This document shows positions 62,985-64,000 of a DNA stretch of 64,000 nucleotides, piece by piece. The translations under genes and the position numbers were made by a program. The first letter of the stretch is position 1. Each line of letters starts with the position of its first letter. The notes beneath the pieces were generated by a model. It had not been told where the DNA came from, made no database searches, and saw nothing but the letters and a program-made list of their open reading frames with translations. The DNA comes from Macrolepiota albuminosa (taxonomy: Eukaryota; Basidiomycota; Agaricomycetes; Agaricales; Agaricaceae): the NCBI GenBank assembly GCA_027475525.1, contig JAMWFC010000130.1:558001-622000 (forward strand), in the 5' to 3' direction.

Positions 62985-64000
62985 AGAGGCAGGGGTTACG
63001 CCCTTGTAGGCCGTCTGTGGGGTTTCAGCCCCGGGGGGCGCGGGGCTTGCTGGGGTGGGCCCGGTGGAACTCCTGGAGCTTGTTGGGGGTGTTCTTCAGG
63101 TTTCCCAGGGGTTCCCAGGTGTCGTCTTCTGGTCCGTAGCTGGCCCATCGTACGAGGTAGTTTACTCACCCGCGAATGATTCGGGAGTCGAGAACATGGT
63201 CCATCTCATAATGATACTCGTCATCTACTTTGAGGGGTGGGGGCTGGTTGGGGCGTTGTCTTGGGAGCGGGTCCAGGGTGTGTTTTTCGAGGAGTCGGAC
63301 GTGGAACACGGGGTGCAGCCCCTTGAGGCCCGGAGGGAGGTCAAGCCAGTAGGCGTGGGAGGATACTTTCCAGGCAATCTTGAAGGGGCTGAAGCGTTTG
63401 TGGTCGAGCTTTACTGAGGGGTGCCGGGTCCGGAGATTGCGTCGGTCAAGCCAGACTAGGGTCCCGGGGGGCCAGTCGGGCGTGTTCCTCCGCCAGGGGT
63501 TCGCATGCTTGGAGTAGGCCTTATTCGCGGTGTCAATTTCACTCCGGAGGAATTTGTGGAGGTCTCAGAGGTCCTGGGCCGCTTCGTGGGCAGCATGGGC
63601 CAGGATGTCCCTGAGGGATAGGGTCAACCGGGGGTGGTACCCCTTGTTTGCAAAGAAGGGGGACACCCTGGTGGCGGAGTGGGGGGTGTTGTTATAAGTG
63701 AACTCGGTGAGGGGGAGCTTGGCGCGCCAGTCGTCCTGGAGGTAATTGACGTAGATCCGGAGGTACTGTTCGAGGGTCTGGTTGACACGTTTGGTCTGGC
63801 CATCGGTCTCTGGGTGGTAGGTGGTTGACAGGTTGGTCCGGACGCTGAGAGCCTTGCACAGGGACGTCCAGAACTTCGAGACGAAGAGGGGGCCTCGGTC
63901 GGAGACGATGTCGTCAGGTAGTCCGTGCTTCGAGAACACGTATTCGAGGAAGAGCCGGGCAAATCTCGGGGCGTTGTCGGTGGTGTGGCATGGGACGAAG
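62985..64000 (-). pseudogene. Older Gypsy pol: integrase and chromodomain end (partial)
   Basis: From the window edge: integrase core (FSKHGLPDDIVSDRGPLFVS near 63930, TYHPETDGQTKRVNQ near 63810, ITELTEF-like LPLTEFTYNNTPHSA near 63700), then the RNA/DNA-binding tail ([17 protein letters not shown] near 63450; FHVRLLE near 63280). A chromodomain comes last ([21 protein letters not shown], about 63100-63190). TGA 63166-63168 interrupts the chromodomain. The DDE glutamate position reads Lys (QTKRV where relatives have QTER). It is a different Gypsy group from Gypsy-1 and Gypsy-2. Confidence 0.8.

Larger units (their letters stand above)
48551..64000 (-). mobile_element. Older Gypsy element, interrupted by Gypsy-2, runs off the window
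   Basis: The 3' LTR (48551-49412) and the integrase-chromodomain end of pol (62985-64000) lie on the minus strand. An extra gene of opposite orientation lies between them. Gypsy-2 is inserted in that gene with TSD CCTCT. The upstream part (RT, gag, 5' LTR) lies beyond base 64000. At least one in-frame TGA (63166-63168) shows decay. Confidence 0.82.

Noticed and set aside
63055..63417. 120-codon plus-strand frame near the right edge
   Set aside because: It is antisense to the integrase tail and chromodomain of the older Gypsy, which has clear motifs on the minus strand.

Overview
The window is nuclear DNA of a filamentous basidiomycete, most likely an agaricomycete. The evidence is short GT-AG introns (about 43-55 nt), mushroom-type DIRS and chromodomain Gypsy retrotransposons, and a few ordinary host genes between dense mobile elements. 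At least seven mobile elements cover roughly three quarters of it.

Layout. (1) 485-16948 is a Copia element on the minus strand, split by a complete Gypsy element (Gypsy-1, 2486-13214). Both have target-site duplications (GAGCA and TCTTC). (2) 16954-28430 is the host-like part: a Ser/Thr-rich single-pass membrane protein (18170-19431), an AT-rich stretch with SINE, Tc1/mariner and fold-back remnants, a Hua1-like zinc protein (23460-24768) and a multi-pass membrane protein (25646-27490). (3) 28482-33032 is a decayed DIRS-like element with gag, RT-RNase H and tyrosine recombinase genes. (4) 33811-46783 is an unrecognised 13-kb element with inverted repeats of about 2.2 kb, many tRNA-like modules and three unknown genes (called A, B and C here). 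I found no transposase in it. (5) 47144-48181 is a second, decayed tyrosine recombinase gene. (6) 48551 to the window end is an older Gypsy element on the minus strand with an extra convergent gene. It is interrupted by an apparently intact Gypsy-2 (51052-62545, identical LTRs, duplication CCTCT).

Gypsy-1 and Gypsy-2 are relatives. Both put gag-protease and pol in one frame separated by a single UGA followed by CUR, which suggests stop-codon readthrough. Both carry a third, uncharacterised ORF downstream of pol, and both end in a hairpin plus G-rich polypurine tract. Most in-frame stops in the decayed genes are TGA or TAG, as expected from C-to-T decay.

Caution for any reader: ten unrelated places carry a perfect or near-perfect tandem duplication with a period of exactly 77 bp. 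They break several genes, and the two arms of the inverted-repeat element differ mainly by them. This looks like unmerged k=77 contig overlaps in the assembly. Frameshifts at those positions should not be read as biology.
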